Positions 11,475 through 24,479 are shown, numbered from the stretch's first letter. The stretch is DNA of 64,000 nucleotides from Ulota crispa (GCA_963920765.1 OY987247.1:16340471-16404470), one strand, 5' to 3'. Notes: generated by a model not told the origin, from the sequence alone. Numbers and translations are program-made.

Positions 11475-12481
11475 GGGAGGTTCACAACATTTCCCACATC
11501 CCATTGAAAACTGAAAATCTAAATGGTGTAAAGTCAAAAATTGGGACTTGGCCCCCTGCACACTACGTCCCACATCCCACAATTCATTGCATTTTGCTTA
11601 CATGATAATGCTTTTTGAAATATTTTTGTGTCAAAAAAGGTGGAATTTAACTCAAAGTTTGGGGTCAACAATTTTCCGAAATTCAACTTTTCAACCCAAA
11701 CCCACCAATATTTCTGCATAAATATCATGACTTTCTTTACTCATTTTTACCCTTAACCTCTAAATGCCCAAGGCTTTTTGTGAGTTTCTAGGAATTTGCT
11801 CTAAACTGAACAAAAAGCTAACATTTTGATAGGCTGTATCAAATTTTTAGAATTGTAATCATACAAATTCAAACTAGATATGTTAAACATCACATACAAA
11901 AAGAAAACACAACAATATTGCTTATGGATTGAAAGATTATAATGTTTGATCAAGAGGGTGTTAAAACTACAAAAATGACTTCAAGTATTTCAATCCTCTT
12001 TTCACATGTCAAACCTAAAATGTTGGTCACCAAAAAAATATGAGGTTAAAGGACATAACATATATAACTCCAATCCATTTATGGCTTTTTGAAATCTCTT
12101 TTACAAATTTTTAAATAGATTTTCTAGTGTGAATTTTTCTCCAAGATCTAGTGTATTTGAAGCTTCTTTTCATGAGCTCTCAACACTAAAAAAATCAAGA
12201 TTGCAATGGACACCCTTGCGCAAAATCTTGCATAGAAAATTCACAATCAATAATTTTCAAAATCGGGTTTTTGAGGCTAAAAATAGACTTCAAAAAGAAT
12301 AATTCTACAATAAAAAATACTTAAATAGTAGCTTAGTTAGGTTCTATTGAACTTTAAAATATTACCGGCACCAAAATGTGGTGTCTCGGGCATTTAGGGG
12401 TTAGTAACTCAACAAAGTTGAGATCTCACATTGAGGTGGGATTTGGAAAGATGGGATGTGGGAAGTAGTGTGAACTGCCCC
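11475..12481. mobile_element. MITE hosting a nested TTAA element
   Basis: Left GTTCACAACATTTCCCACAT matches the reverse of the right end (GTTCACACTACTTCCCACAT). The family A element at 11757-12400 lies inside, so this one is older. Confidence 0.5.
11757..12400. mobile_element. TTAA-flanked MITE, family A (644 bp)
   Basis: Left flank is TTAA (11753-11756); right flank is TTAG, one base off. Ends are CCTCTAAATGCCCAAGG and CCCCTAAATGCCCGAG. The body matches 59773-60416 in the same orientation (GAATTTGCTCTAA, ACACAACAATAT, GGATTGAAAGATTATAATG). Confidence 0.82.
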
Positions 12482-13978
12482 TTAGATGGATGGCACATGG
12501 GAAAGCCTACCGTTACAGTGCATTGAACCTGGACTGATTAATATTGAAGATGTCTACAAGGGCTGAACAAGATCCTGTCACATGCTTTAAGAAATGTTTT
12601 CTTGTCAATCTGAAACACTCCAACCCTTGCTTTTACACGGGACTTTAGTTGCATCACGGTTACAACAAGTTCCCCTGTTCTTGCGCTTCCAACAACAAGG
12701 AAATCCAAAATAGGAAAAAGAAAACAAAAAAGAAATGCCAATTTATATTTCGAATCAAGGCCATTAATAATTGAACCCTTTGACCAAAGGTTTAGCACAT
12801 TTGGTCTCAAGAATGATCTCATAATAGAAAAAGGAATATGTTTACATCTAAGACACTAGTGCTGGAGCATACAAACGGATTTCTAACTCTCAATAAATGG
12901 AAAGACTTTGTCCTTTCCCAATTCCTAATGCCATTTTCAAAATAATAAACTAAACATCCGTTGCAGGTATAGGTTGAAATGCATTGATTGATAAAATTCT
13001 TGTCCGTAGGTGATACTTAGAAATATCACTTGGTCACACTATATGACTTACAAGGGGTTGGATAAATTACAAGGGGTTGGATAAAAGATATGTTTAAATA
13101 GTTAAATTTGTATTTATTTATGAATGAATTAAATAATAATAATCTTCTAGAAGTTAATAATCTCTTCCCTTAGCCTCCTTATTCCTTAAAGATTTTTTTT
13201 TTACATTATTTTTGAAAGAGTTGGAACAAGGTTCCTCCCCCATTGTTGTTCTCATTTATGAGGGGTTTCAAATATCTCAATTAGGCAAAGTGGTCATGAA
13301 TGCGTTGTTGTGTGGTACCATGGTACACATAGTAAAGATTAGTTAAAAGTATATTAATACAATTAAACAATTAGTTAAGTATAATTCAAAAAACACAAAA
13401 GGTAAAAGTAAAACTAGACTATGACAATAAAAGTAGGAAGGGAGGAGTTATTTATTATTATGAGAGATTACTATGATATATGAATTATGATATTAATGTA
13501 TGAGAGTTATTATGTTATGAAATACACATACGTGTGTTTATTATTTATTATTATTTATGATTCACTTTTATTGATCAATTTTTTTGCAAAATAAACCCTA
13601 TATTTTCCCAACGCAAATCTCTTGCCACAACAACATACTCATTCACCGGTGAATATGCAATCACAACCTCAAAGAGGTCATCATGGCTTGTTCACACAGT
13701 GACTTGGCCAGGTTGTTCATAAATCTTATGCACATGAACAAAACTAGTGTGGAATGCCATATTTGAAACCCCCTATTATTGACATGCAAGGCGTGCTAGG
13801 GGTGTTCCCACACGTGAATAAGGTAGGAAATCCATAAACCGTTACTCCCCAATAATGGCTAGAGTAAACTGTTCTAAAATCAACAATAGCTGCCTCTAAA
13901 AAGATTCTAAAAAGATACTATTTTCTTGCATTTGATTGGTTTGTACCTATTTTGGAACAAAGTTCTAGAGGTAGCCGT
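12482..13978. other. A+T-rich intergenic stretch
   Basis: There is a short direct repeat (ACAAGGGGTTGGATAAA twice at about 13050-13085) and TTAT-rich sequence at 13440-13570. No gene or paired termini seen. Confidence 0.4.
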
Positions 13979-13982
13979 TTAA

Positions 13983-14905
13983 TCCCTAAAGGACCATGGC
14001 CTTTATTTTGTCAAAAGACACTCAAAACTGCCACCTCTATGGCAAAGAGTAGAAAAGTTTGAAAATTAGGCCTTTTGCATATTTGATTGTAGGATCTTGT
14101 GCTAGACTACTATAAGAATGTGTCGTACAAAACTCAAGAACTTTGATTGCACAAATTGGAAGATATTTGCATTTAAAAAGTAAAAAACAACTTTTTTTGC
14201 ACCTTGCTTGAGTAGATTTTTTAACTTTGAACATTTTTAACTTAAAATTTTTGCACTATGGAGTTTGGAATTCTATTTTTGCATGGTGGGAAGTTGAGTT
14301 GGGAATCTTGGGAAAAAATTTCAAAAAAGAATACTTAATTTTCATTCTTTAAAAAAACATTAGGCAGAAGAAGGTATGAGATTGAAGAAAAACTTAAATT
14401 GCTAATAACCATGCAATGGAATTGAAACGCAATAATCCCAATGGTGAGATTGTTCTAGAAAGCAAACTTCACCCTCTCCAATAATTTTTTTTGAAAAAAT
14501 GTTAGACTTGCATTCAAAAATGAAGTTCATAAGTTATTTTTTCAAGAAGATGCTTGAGTTGCCCAAAAAACAAGATTGTCCATAACTTTCTCATAACTAG
14601 TCCAAATGGAATGAATCAAAGCTTCAAAAGTAACTAAAGATATAATCTATGAGAAAAAAAAATTAAATTTTTTTTTTCAAGTTTTTATAAGAATTTTTTT
14701 TGCTGCCCCTAGTCCCCAAATTTGTGCTTATTTGGGCACAACTTTTGCTCCCTGGCATCAATTGGAACAATAATTAGATTCCCCAAAAGCTAATGTGTTT
14801 TTCTATCTTCAAAAAAAGTTTCAAAAAATTAGGACAAAAATTGAGGCCATAGGTACTTGCCCAAAATCACATTTGTCCCCCGAAGGGACAATGGTCCTTT
14901 AGGGG
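13983..14905. mobile_element. TTAA-flanked MITE, family B (923 bp)
   Basis: TTAA lies at 13979-13982 and 14906-14909. Ends are TCCCTAAAGGACCATGG and CCCCTAAAGGACCATTG. Family B has a TGTAGGATCTTG-like block in its left third and a subterminal GGGACAA at the right end. No ORF. Confidence 0.85.
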
Positions 14906-15242
14906 TTAAGGTGCACCTATGAAATAGGAATTGGGTTCAAATGAAGAATTCACATTTATATTGCATAAACTATTCATTCTTAAGTTATTTATTTATTTAT
15001 TTTTCATTCTTCCTTATCCTTATTTATTCACAGATTGAGCTTAATTTCTCAAGAAATTCTCCATACCTTATTGTTAATATATTAAAGTGATAATAACAAA
15101 AAAAATAGATACATTTAGACACACCTTTAAACTACATTCATATCACTAATACCCCTCCTAACACCAAGTGTGAACATACCTTTAAGATACTTATTTTAAG
15201 CATTTATGGTATTTCTACCTTAATGTTAATGCCGAGATTGCG

Positions 15243-15593
15243 TCACGTTCCCATTCTCTTTACAGTTTTGAACTCCTTCTGACAGAGTGCCACCTCAGCC
15301 AAAAGCCCAGAAATAAGAAAAACGCCACCCCACACCATTCTCACCTGGATCTCAATCCGGTTATAACAGTCCGAGCAACTCGTCTGCCGCTCTCTCTCTG
15401 CGCTTGGGCTCTTCAAGAGGGCGTTGCTTATGTTCTTCAATGCTCAGTTGTCGACCTTGCTAACGATTTTCCTAAAGGCCTGCATCACAGCCACGTCGCG
15501 GCCATTCAAACTCGCCAGAAGGCCACGCGCATCGCTCCATTCGCTTCCCCTCGCCTTGCTCATTCTTTTGAGCCACTCCCGGCCTCGTTTCAT
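15243..15593 (-). pseudogene. Small divergent candidate gene with in-frame TGA
   Basis: On the minus strand an ATG at 15593 opens a basic, helical-looking 49-residue frame: MKRGREWLKRMSKARGSEWS, then DARGLLASLNGRDVAVMQAF. It stops at TGA 15446-15444. The same frame then continues for 33 codons (ALKNISNALLKSPSAERERQ...) to a strong CAG/GTGAGA donor at 15345/15344. A possible second exon (KEFKTVKRMGT) ends with TGA at 15243. Either the TGA is a disabling mutation or the downstream part is untranslated. No homology is recognised. The opposite strand is also open over part of the region, so coding is not proven. It lies head-to-head with HMT, and its first codons are duplicated at 15877-16070, where a 2 bp difference breaks the frame. 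Confidence 0.35.
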
Positions 15594-16335
15594 ACTTCAT
15601 AGTGGAAATCTTGGTCGGCGAAGCTGCAACCTCGTTTTTAAGTTTAGGAGAGATCTTTGGAGGTCGCTCAAACCTGGCACGATTTTAAAGGTTTGATATC
15701 TGCATTGCGCTCTTTGGAGAAATTATTGGAGTTTAATGTATTATCTCTGGCAATATTGTTGGAATACTCTGTCTGTGCTCATTTATGCTGTACTGTTGAA
15801 GGAGGAGGATGCAAGTTATATTCTATATCGTTAATTGTTTTAGAGCAGTATTCAAGAGATTTGTGTAATTTTGATTCTAACGATTTTCCTAAAGGCCTGC
15901 ATCACAGCCACATCGCGGCCATTCAAACTCGCCAGAACGCCACGCGCATCGCGCTCCATTCGCTTCCCCTCGCCTTGCTCATTCTTTTGAGCCACTCCCG
16001 GCCTCGTTTCATGCTTCGTAGAGGAAATCTTGGTCGGCGAAGACGGTCATTGCTGCAACCTCGTTTTTAAGTTTAGGAGAGAACTTTGGAGCACACTGCG
16101 ATTTGGAGGACACTACGATTTTCGCTCAAACCTGGTACGATTTTAAAGGTTTGATATCTGCATTGCGCACTTTGGAGAAGTTCTTGGAGTTTAATGTATT
16201 TTCTCTGGCAGTATTGTTGGAATACTCTGTGCTTATTTATGCTGTGTTGTTGAAGGAGGAGGATGCAAGTTGTATTCTATGTCGTTAATTGTTTGAGAGC
16301 GGTATTCAAGAGGCTTGTGTAATTGTGATTAAAAC
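15460..16335. repeat. ~420-455 bp tandem duplication upstream of HMT
   Basis: Copies start at CTAACGATTTTCCTAAAGGC, at 15460 and 15877. Both run through AAACCTGG(C/T)ACGATTTTAAAG and end near TTCAAGAG(A/G)(T/C)TTGTGTAATT. Copy 2 carries an extra ~35 bp. It covers the likely bidirectional promoter/leader between HMT and the minus-strand ORF. Confidence 0.85.
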
Positions 16336-17108
16336 CGCCGCAGCCGCATTGTCACGCTGCTCTGAGTGTTGGATGCTGTGTGCACATAAAATCTTGTATA
16401 ATTTCAGTGTCTGTCTCTATAATCTGAGCGAGAGAGAAGCCATTTAAGATTTGTTCATTCAGATGCTCACTGTGTACTTTGTATTTGTCATGAAGTTCGG
16501 ATGGAGAGAAATTGACAGTATCATAGAGAAATACTTTCTATCCAGGGGGAGGATTTTTAAGAAAGAGGATGGAAGTTGTATTCCCTGTTGTTAATGGTTT
16601 GAAGTCAGTAATGAAGTTTTGAAGAGATTTTGGACACAAATGATTTTTTCATTTTTGTTTGAAGCCACCATAGCCGCATTGTTACGCTGTTCGACGCTAC
16701 ATGCATTTAGAATTTTGTAGATCTTTAGTGTGTCTCAGTACCCTGATCTAGAGAGAGGCCATTAGGAGTAGCATATATAGATACTTTGTGGTCACTGTGT
16801 ACTCTGTACTTACGCACGATATTCGATTGAGAGACATCATTTGACATTATTATAAATGAACACTCTTTATCAAGACTGGTTTCTTCAATCATCTGATACC
16901 AGGCTGCTTAACTAGTTTCATTTGAGGTCTGTGTAGATCGCCATTTTATCTTACCTGCTAAGAGAATGATATGTGACTTAGTTGCTCTTGATGTGTAACG
17001 TTTTTTTTGTTGGATAAGTAGTATCTCTCTGTTTGGAGATTTCTGGTCGAACTCATGATATTCCTCTCTGCAGGGCAGTCGGGAGAATTGCTCAGGAATC
17101 AAGTAAGC
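16336..17108 (+). promoter_or_regulatory. HMT leader intron region with a second, diverged duplication
   Basis: The CTCTCTGCAG acceptor at 17071-17073 indicates a leader exon 17074-17108. The donor could be AAAG/GTTTGATATC near 16148 (inference). Segments around 16332-16500 and 16660-16860 are diverged direct repeats (AGCCGCATTGTYACGCTG in both), each ending near a CACTGTGTACT block. An upstream in-frame ATG at 17055 would lie in the intron. Confidence 0.5.
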
Positions 17109-20100
17109 ATGGGATACACAACGGACGTACAGAAAGAGAGATCGAAAGAGTCGGAAGCATCCAATGTAGTGACAGAGCTTTTGAAACAGGCAGGGGGATG
17201 CGTAGCGATTGACGGCGGGTTGGCTACGCAGTTAGAACGTCATGGTGCAGATATTAATGATCCACTATGGAGCGCCCTGTGTCTTATAACCAGGCCTGAT
17301 CTCATCCGCACGGTACTCAATTGGTTGTTTACTGTGAATACCTAAGTACCTGATTTGTTTCGTTCGGCCGAGACTCGAAGTAGGCACAATTGATGAACTT
17401 GGAGTTTCTTTTGTATTGAATTGTGCTAGTTAGGGCGTTTTTGACAGGTGAGATGCCGTGTTTTCCATGACGGTAGATATGCTGCACCACGATTTAGTTA
17501 GCAGAAATGTACACCGTTTTTAGTGTGATCTTAAAGGATTATTCATTTCTTGGTGAAGGGCTGGTGTTGTTCTCTTGTTTTCGTCTACCAATGAGCATCT
17601 GGAATCGTTGAATGAAACTAGCTGCACAAGTTGTGCTGCTACACTCAAGTCGTTAGTGAACAGTGAAATTGTGGTTTCCCTATCGATATCCAACTCCATG
17701 GCGTTCAAAACTCTACACGCTGTAGAGCTTACAAGGCTCTGTAGGCTCTAGAATTGTACCAGGCTCTGGTGTAGCAATCTTTTGCCCTCAAACGAGTAAT
17801 CGATTGTCTTATTTCATATGTCGTGGTGTTGTGGATATCAGGTGCACGAGGAGTATTTGCAAGCAGGAGCTGCTATTATAGCGACGGCTTCTTATCAGGT
17901 GAGTATTTGTTAAACATCTTGGCCCCTTCCGGCAGCAGCATGCGATTCGATCTTTGTGCAAGTTCTCAGGCAATGCTTACATCTGCCATATGCAGTTCCC
18001 AATAACTCAGTAGGGACTCATTTTCAACATCCAAGAGGCACTATGTTGTCCTGAACAATGTAGCTCTGAACATTCTAGGAATACTGAACAGCTGTTTGTA
18101 TGATCGACAGGCTACAATTCAGGGTTTTCAAAGTCGAGGCTTGTCAACTGAGGAAGCAGAGGATTTGCTTCAGAAGAGTGTCCGTATCGCTCGCGAAGAG
18201 CGCGACAGGTTCTGGAAAGAATTCCAAAACAAAGTGCTCGCAGGAACTGCTAGAGCAGGTTCTCGTCAGCGTGCCCTTGTTGCTGCATCTATTGGTAGTT
18301 ATGGAGCGTATTTAGCTGATGGATCTGAGTACAGGTATGCTACAATTGTTTCGTTCTTTTGGGCGTAGGTTAAATGTTGGAAAACTTTGAATGTTGATTG
18401 ATGCTCTTCTATGAGGATGTTTATTCATATCTTTAGAATGGTCTAAAGTTTAGATTGAGGCTCCCGAGGGCTTGGAATCTTAAAAAGTATTAATCACTAT
18501 AGTTTATGTCTTGATGCCGCCATGGCTCGATTCTTATGTTGACTTCTATGTGAACACTTATGGATTTTTTGCAGTGGAGACTATGGCCCTTCCATGACTC
18601 TTGAAAAGTTGAAAGATTTCCATCGTCGCCGTCTGGTAGTACTTGCAGATGCAAGACCTGATCTTGTGGCTCTAGAAACCATTCCCTGCAAGTTGGAAAC
18701 TCAGGTCAGGACTTGTTCAATCCTTCCAAGTGGGCAGAGTGCTGACGCGATTCAACGGGTAGTGGTGTTCGGTGGAGTTCGTGCAGTGTTGTTGTAAACT
18801 GTTGGATTGGCCGTCTCATGATACAAGAAAGTCTTAGCTCATAATTCTCAATTTGAAGGTTATCTGAATTACTCATCTGTGCATAGAAGCTGATGTGTGT
18901 GAGAGAAACCTTCAAAGATTTTTTCGACTGTCTGTTTTGTGCTTGCTCTATATCTATTCGATTGTTCTTGGAGTGGTGTTGAGAAACCTGAAATTCATTG
19001 GTGGAAGTGCATGAGTGTTCTCACAATTGGTTTTTTATCTTGTGCAGGCTCTAGTCGAGTTATTGAATGAAGAAAACTTGCAAGTTCCTGCTTGGATATC
19101 ATTTAATTCAAAGGATGGCGTGAATGTCGTGAAGGGGGATTCTCTTGCCGACTGTGTTTCCTTAGTAGACAAATGTGCTAAAGTAGTAGCAGTGGGTGTC
19201 AATTGCACGCCTCCTCGCTTCATTCTTGACCTCATCTGTGCAGCGCGTGAGGTAATAATTCATTCTCTACTGACCTTTCCATTGTTGTAATTATATTTCA
19301 GCATCATTCATTAGGTATCGATAGAATGTAGTTTGTGTGTCTCTAGCCAATTTAGCAACATGATCATTATTGGGATATGCAATAATCCCTCAAGCTTTGC
19401 TGATGTTACTAATTGGTGGTATTTATGCAGGTGACAAACAAGCCAATAATGGTCTATCCAAACAGTGGAGAACATTATGATCCTGTCATCAAGCAATGGG
19501 TAGTAAGTCTTCGCCTTTATTTTTTACCTTCTTGATCATTGAATATCTTTATTAGTTCAACTTTGGTGACCGGCTCTTTAGTTTGAAATTCTTTGTTTCT
19601 GCTTGGTTTATGATCACCCGCTTGTCTGGGTGAATAGATGCTCTTAGGCTTGAGCGTTGGTTACAAATTCTAAATTTGGTCCATTGAATATGGGATAGAG
19701 TGTGTGATAAAACTACCAAATGACGGTGTCGTTTTTGACGCTTTCTTGACACATTCATGTTGAAATGAGTGTTGAACAACACCTTATTTGGTAGTATAAC
19801 CGTCACTCCTGTAGTGCTTCAAATAATTCTTTAATGAGACTCTGTAAGTTATTGAGGCCTCCTCATCAAACTTTAAGTCTCGGAGTATTAGTAAATGGCT
19901 GTTTCTGTGCAATTGATCAGTTGAACCTTAACGTCAGATTTTTGTATGGACAAATTAATCTTGATCCAAATCATTTGACATCACTCTGTGACTAAATTTC
20001 CGTGGTTGTGTCCTCATTTATCGTTTGTTGTATAGAACATTGATGCATTCAGACAACTAACGGTTCCCTGGTGTTCATTTTTGCTATATTTATAGGAGTC

Positions 20101-20254
20101 TACCGGGATCACCGATACAGATTTCGTTTCATATGTACATGAGTGGCGAAAAGCAGGAGCTCAGCTTATAGGCGGATGCTGCCGAACTACACCCAATACC
20201 ATAGGAGCCATCTCCAGGGCATTGCATGAAGATACTCATGTACATGTTACCTAG
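17109..20254 (+). CDS. HMT: Homocysteine S-methyltransferase (7 exons, 349 aa)
   Basis: Exons are 17109-17312, 17842-17898, 18111-18334, 18575-18704, 19048-19251, 19431-19502 and 20096-20254. All junctions are GT-AG, the reading frame is continuous, and the length is normal for plant HMT. The enzyme transfers a methyl group from S-methylmethionine (or SAM) to homocysteine to make methionine, and is usually cytosolic. Family landmarks are CVAIDGGLATQLERHGADIN near residues 40-60, GAAIIATASYQATIQGF, ASIGSYGAYLADGSEYSGDY, and PDLVALETIPCKLE. The zinc ligands are Cys258 in GVNCTPP and Cys325/Cys326 in LIGGCCRTTP, all present. No transit peptide is seen; the start at 17109 gives a hydrophilic N-terminus. 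The gene looks intact. Its promoter/leader is tandemly duplicated and intron 6 holds a small foldback. Confidence 0.96.
19712..19795. mobile_element. Small foldback in HMT intron 6
   Basis: ACTACCAAATGACGGTGT pairs with ACACCTTATTTGGTAGT, with about 50 bp between the arms. It is likely a miniature MITE. It does not touch the splice sites. Confidence 0.5.
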
Positions 20255-21111
20255 TGATCCGGATGCTGAGCAACTGCATCTCCCGCTGGTGTAGCACTAC
20301 TCTTTCCGAGGCCGGTGAAGTTTTGACTTGAAGAGAAACTGCTAGGTGGTAATTTTTTTTTCTCCATTTATATCTCAGTGAGTGGGGCTTGAAATCTCTA
20401 TTTTTGACCACGTACCTTAGAAATACACTGGCTGATGAATGCCAAGTTTTGACATCAGAATACTAGTCTTTCGTTCCTGAAGGGAGTTCTTCATTGCGAG
20501 TTTTCGACTCAAATCTTGAACGTTGGATACTGGGACTGGTTTTTGTATAAATTAGGTCTCTTTTTACCTCTCTTAATCTCAAAAGTAAAGTCGGTCCTAG
20601 CTCTTGGGGACCCTATGGCTCTGCATACTAATTGAGATAGTGAAGGTTCCTTATTCTAATAAATCTGGAAAGTCCCTTTGTTTGTTTCCTCCTTTTTTTT
20701 CTGTCCTATCAAACTTTGTTCGTTTGCCAAAGATGATAGTCAACCCTCTCTATTGCACATTCTCAACATTTTTTGGGATCTATCATATTAACTACACGTC
20801 TGATTGGACACCTTCCATGTGACAATCGCTATTGCCTCCGAGAGAGTGCAGGTAGAAAGCCCTGAATGTAATTAAGCTTAAAAACTTGCTCTTGATAACG
20901 ACACCTATTATGGACCTCGTTGCGACAAATCGAAGGGATTTACTCATTTTGCATACCCAGGTACTTACTTTTGTACTTTTGACTCTCCATTATGAAGCAT
21001 ATTCATCTGGCACGGGGTGAATCTGGATTGTCAGAGCCTTGAGCCACTTGATATTGGTGTCACGGAAGGACTTCAGAAATTAGGAAAATTAATTGCAATG
21101 GTCGTAGTAAG
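20255..21111 (+). other. HMT 3' flank
   Basis: It must hold the 3' UTR; no clear AATAAA was identified. Frames here are short and not protein-like. Confidence 0.4.
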
Positions 21112-21115
21112 TTAA

Positions 21116-21341
21116 CCCGTAAAGGATACTGTTGTATTGTATATGCTCTCATTGTGTTGTATATGGATGGGGTATTTGGGTAGTATATGAGTTGTAAATT
21201 TAAGTCAAGTCATAAATATACTAGCAGTCAACTAGGATCTTTTGGGGAATTTTTGACATTTGTTATAAAGCCGTTTTTTCAAGTACTAAATGGTCCTTGT
21301 ATGAACAGCCAACACTTTTGGTAGGCAACATCTTTTAGGGG
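21116..21341. mobile_element. TTAA-flanked MITE, family C (226 bp)
   Basis: TTAA lies at 21112-21115 and 21342-21345. Ends are CCCGTAAAGGATACTGTTG and CCCCTAAAAGATGTTGCC. The latter is almost identical to the start of the repeat complex at 44577. Confidence 0.78.
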
Positions 21342-21532
21342 TTAAGGGTTTAGTTATTCAAGTTTCGGGGGCTCCCTTGTGTAGGTGGAGAACTGGTATT
21401 GATGTTCTCTTGTATACTCATCTTGGAATGCTCGACCTTCAATAGTACGTGCAATCCACTTTCAGTGCATGGCTAAGTGACAACGAAGATAGCAGATGGT
21501 AGACTTGGAATGGTCGATGCAGGATGGCGTTA

Positions 21533-21938
21533 AGGTAGAAGCACCTTAATATGACACTATTCGTTTTTGGACACTTGTAAATGAACCTATATCTTAACCA
21601 TCAGGTACCCAAGTCAGACATGTAAGTCAGCTAAAGCTGTTACCATAATTGAGTATTGGAACAAAAATTGTGTAGGTGGCAGCATGTGGTATGGTCTTTT
21701 TGATGTCGCATTTGCATTTCAATACAAGCAATTCAATGAGGGTCTAGTGTTCACAATAGGTGTGTCTAGTGAGTTACCTTCAACAATTCATAGTTTATTC
21801 ACACAATCTCAAAAAATTCCAAAAATAGTTTTTTAGCACTCTCTGCAGGTTTCCTAACCATTCTACAATCTCAAAATCTTGTTGCACACTCGTAGTGAAT
21901 TGATGCAACAAAAGTGTCACATTTAGGTGCTTCTACCT
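21533..21938. mobile_element. TA-flanked MITE, AGGTAG termini (406 bp)
   Basis: TA is on both sides (21531-21532, 21939-21940). Left AGGTAGAAGCACCTTAATAT pairs with right AGGTAGAAGCACCTAAATGT read inward, followed by GACAC on both. Termini resemble the elements at 53964 and 58225. A TA duplication fits Tc1/mariner-type elements (inference). Confidence 0.68.
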
Positions 21939-22421
21939 TATTCGTTCTATCTGATTGTCTGAAAATGCAGAATGAGGATAGAACTTTGGGTACCGTCATT
22001 TAACCCCGAAGTATGTCAGCTCCCAGAAGGTGGATGACTGCAAAAGCTTCCTTTGTACGACCTACATGAAACAGATGAAGTATATCCAAGTATGCTAAGA
22101 AAGCCAAATTTGTCTGTGACTAATTTTTTTATTAGGTGTTTCATGATATTTTGTGTAAAGAATCCAAATTAGTTCATATAAAGATGAAAGAAAAAGAAAA
22201 CCTGCAAGAATGAAGATCTTAATTTTGTGATCTCCTTAGGCTATGGTTTATTTTGTCTCAAAAATCCCATATCTACATGCTACCCTTGCACTTTTAGAGG
22301 TTCAAGAGGGATGTAGTATCATGTTGGTGTCAAGATGTAATATGGCATAGATGTTGCAGAAAGTGTTTTTGAGTATAATTTGTTGGTCCTAGCAAGTGAC
22401 TTGAGCCGCAAATGGGAACAA

Positions 22422-22513
22422 CAAATTATATTCAACAATGCTCTCCCCAATGTCTATTCCATAGCGGCAAATTATATTCAACAATGCTCCCCCCAATATC
22501 TATTCCATAGTGT
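22422..22513. repeat. 46 bp tandem duplication
   Basis: CAAATTATATTCAACAATGC is followed by CCCAAT(G/A)TCTATTCCATAG, starting at 22422 and 22468. Confidence 0.85.
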
Positions 22514-23132
22514 AATTTGTTGCTTTTGCATTTCGACCAATAGTTGCCGTCCATTTAAGGTTTATGTAAGCTTTCAATGCAATGAGATGATTAATTTGGA
22601 GTGCATAAAGGTGCCCTAAAAAGCTCATAATACCGAGTAAGAGCTGATTACGGCATTTTGAAAACTAATCTTGCCATGAGATATACTTGACAAGTTTGTT
22701 GTCTTGTCTTATTTCCAAAGGAAAATTTGAAGTAATGATATGCAATAGGGATTGATTGTTGAATTAGTGAGTTTCAGGGTTCAAGCATAACCAAGTTCTT
22801 TCAAGGTTCTTCCCTTGACAAAATTGACAAAATTTTAGGAGAGATAATAGAGTTTTCTCTTGTGTAAACTTAATTTTTGTTGTGGAAAATCAAAAACTTG
22901 TTATCACATCATGAGGTGCAAGTTTTTTAACACCTCTTCTAAAGGCTCTTTGGCGTGGGAATTCAACCTAAAAGATAGGAAACCATTTGAAAATTGGCTT
23001 TGGGTGGAGGGGATAGGAGAGCTCTGAAACAACTTAGAAATGAGGATTATTCTCCTCCAAATGTGGGCAGAGAAACCATGTTTGAGATTAGAAAAAACAA
23101 TTTTGGGAAGCAAACACTAGAGGTTTGAAATC
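22514..23132. other. Intergenic, nothing assigned
   Basis: No gene-like frame or recognisable repeat. Confidence 0.35.
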
Positions 23133-23441
23133 CTAAGGCCCCCTTTTACATTAGAGCCAAGAAGTCATGGAGAGCAAAATTTCAGCCAATAAAAGTTTCA
23201 AGAATTGAGAAAACCAAGAAACGCCCTATTAGATGGGATTTTTTTTTTCCAAGGGACAAGCAAAGGAGAAAATGAGGTGGACAACACTTTTATCCTATGT
23301 GGCAATGAAAAAGCACAAGGTTGGGGTCCACCAAAATTATAGTCGGGCCCACCTAATGATGTGGGCTTGACTACAATTCTAGGGAACAAGTGCCCAAAAT
23401 TCTATTTTTAGAAAAAAACCAAAATATTTAAAAAATTATAT

Positions 23442-23506
<65 letters not shown>

Positions 23507-23630
23507 CCTCTTCTCATTTTACACTACAACAAGAAGCCTCTACCTCCAAAGGCCGGCCTCTCAAAGGCAAGCCATGGCCCATGAAAGATTTTCTTCACAG
23601 TTTCTCACCTCTAGTGTAAAGGGGCCTTAG
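23133..23630. mobile_element. MITE with CTAAGGCCC termini (498 bp)
   Basis: Left CTAAGGCCCCCTTTTACAT pairs with right ATGAGG-like CTCTAGTGTAAAGGGGCCTTAG. The internal GAGCAAAATT(T/C)(C/T)AGCCAAT block and the GGCAAGCCATGGCCCATGA block recur in 25900-26796. It contains the AT microsatellite. Confidence 0.68.
23451..23502. repeat. (TA)n microsatellite
   Basis: About 26 uninterrupted TA dinucleotides. Confidence 0.97.
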
Positions 23631-24475
23631 TGTTTCAAAATATTTAACAGTGTTGGTATGGCTTTATGAAAATGAGAAATGTTAAAAAGAAGTAATAGTA
23701 TCATATTGGAACTCATCTACATTATCCTATGTTTTTTTGTAAATTTATTTGTTTGGTTTTTAAATGGGATGATTTTATGTATAAAATTAATTTGTCCAAT
23801 TTTATCCTATTTTAGCTATTCTTCAAAAAAAATCTTTATGTTACATATACACATATGATATACACCATGAAACTAAAAACAAGCATATGAATTAAAGGGC
23901 CATTGTCTAAGTGGCAACTTTATTAACAAGTTTTAAGTATTCCTTGAATCTATGCAATATTATAATTTTTGATACCCCTATTTGTCAAAGCTAATTTATT
24001 AATAAAAGTTCCTACTACCTAATTTTTTTACACACCCTAGTTTATATAAACTACTATATATAGTATTTCATGAACCCTATAGTAACTCTACATATCATAT
24101 AAAAAATTTATTCTTTTAAATTAAATGGACAATGTCTTTTAACTCAAGTAGTTTCTAAAACATGGGTTATTGATCTCTCCAAAAAATATTCTCTTACCAT
24201 CAACAAAATTTCTTATAATTTTTGAAAATGGACACATTGCAACTCTAGAAAACCTTCAATTAAAAGCAACCCACTTCCCAAAACAAATGTCATTAATTTA
24301 TTTTATTTTTTCTCTTTACAAATTTTTGTTTCCTTGTACAAATTATTTTATTCCAAAAATTAACATGATTTCTCTTGTAAAAATCTGAAAGTAAAGTGGA
24401 AATCAAATTTCTCTTTTAACATCTTCTTTGTATAAGATTTTGATTAAAACATGCTCAACAAGATCATATTGTCTC
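23631..24475. other. A+T-rich intergenic
   Basis: No gene or paired termini seen. Confidence 0.35.
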
Positions 24476-24479
24476 TTAG

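Noticed and set aside
23451-23502. CRISPR-like or origin-like repeat
   Set aside because: Plain (TA)n microsatellite without spacers; the window is plant nuclear DNA.
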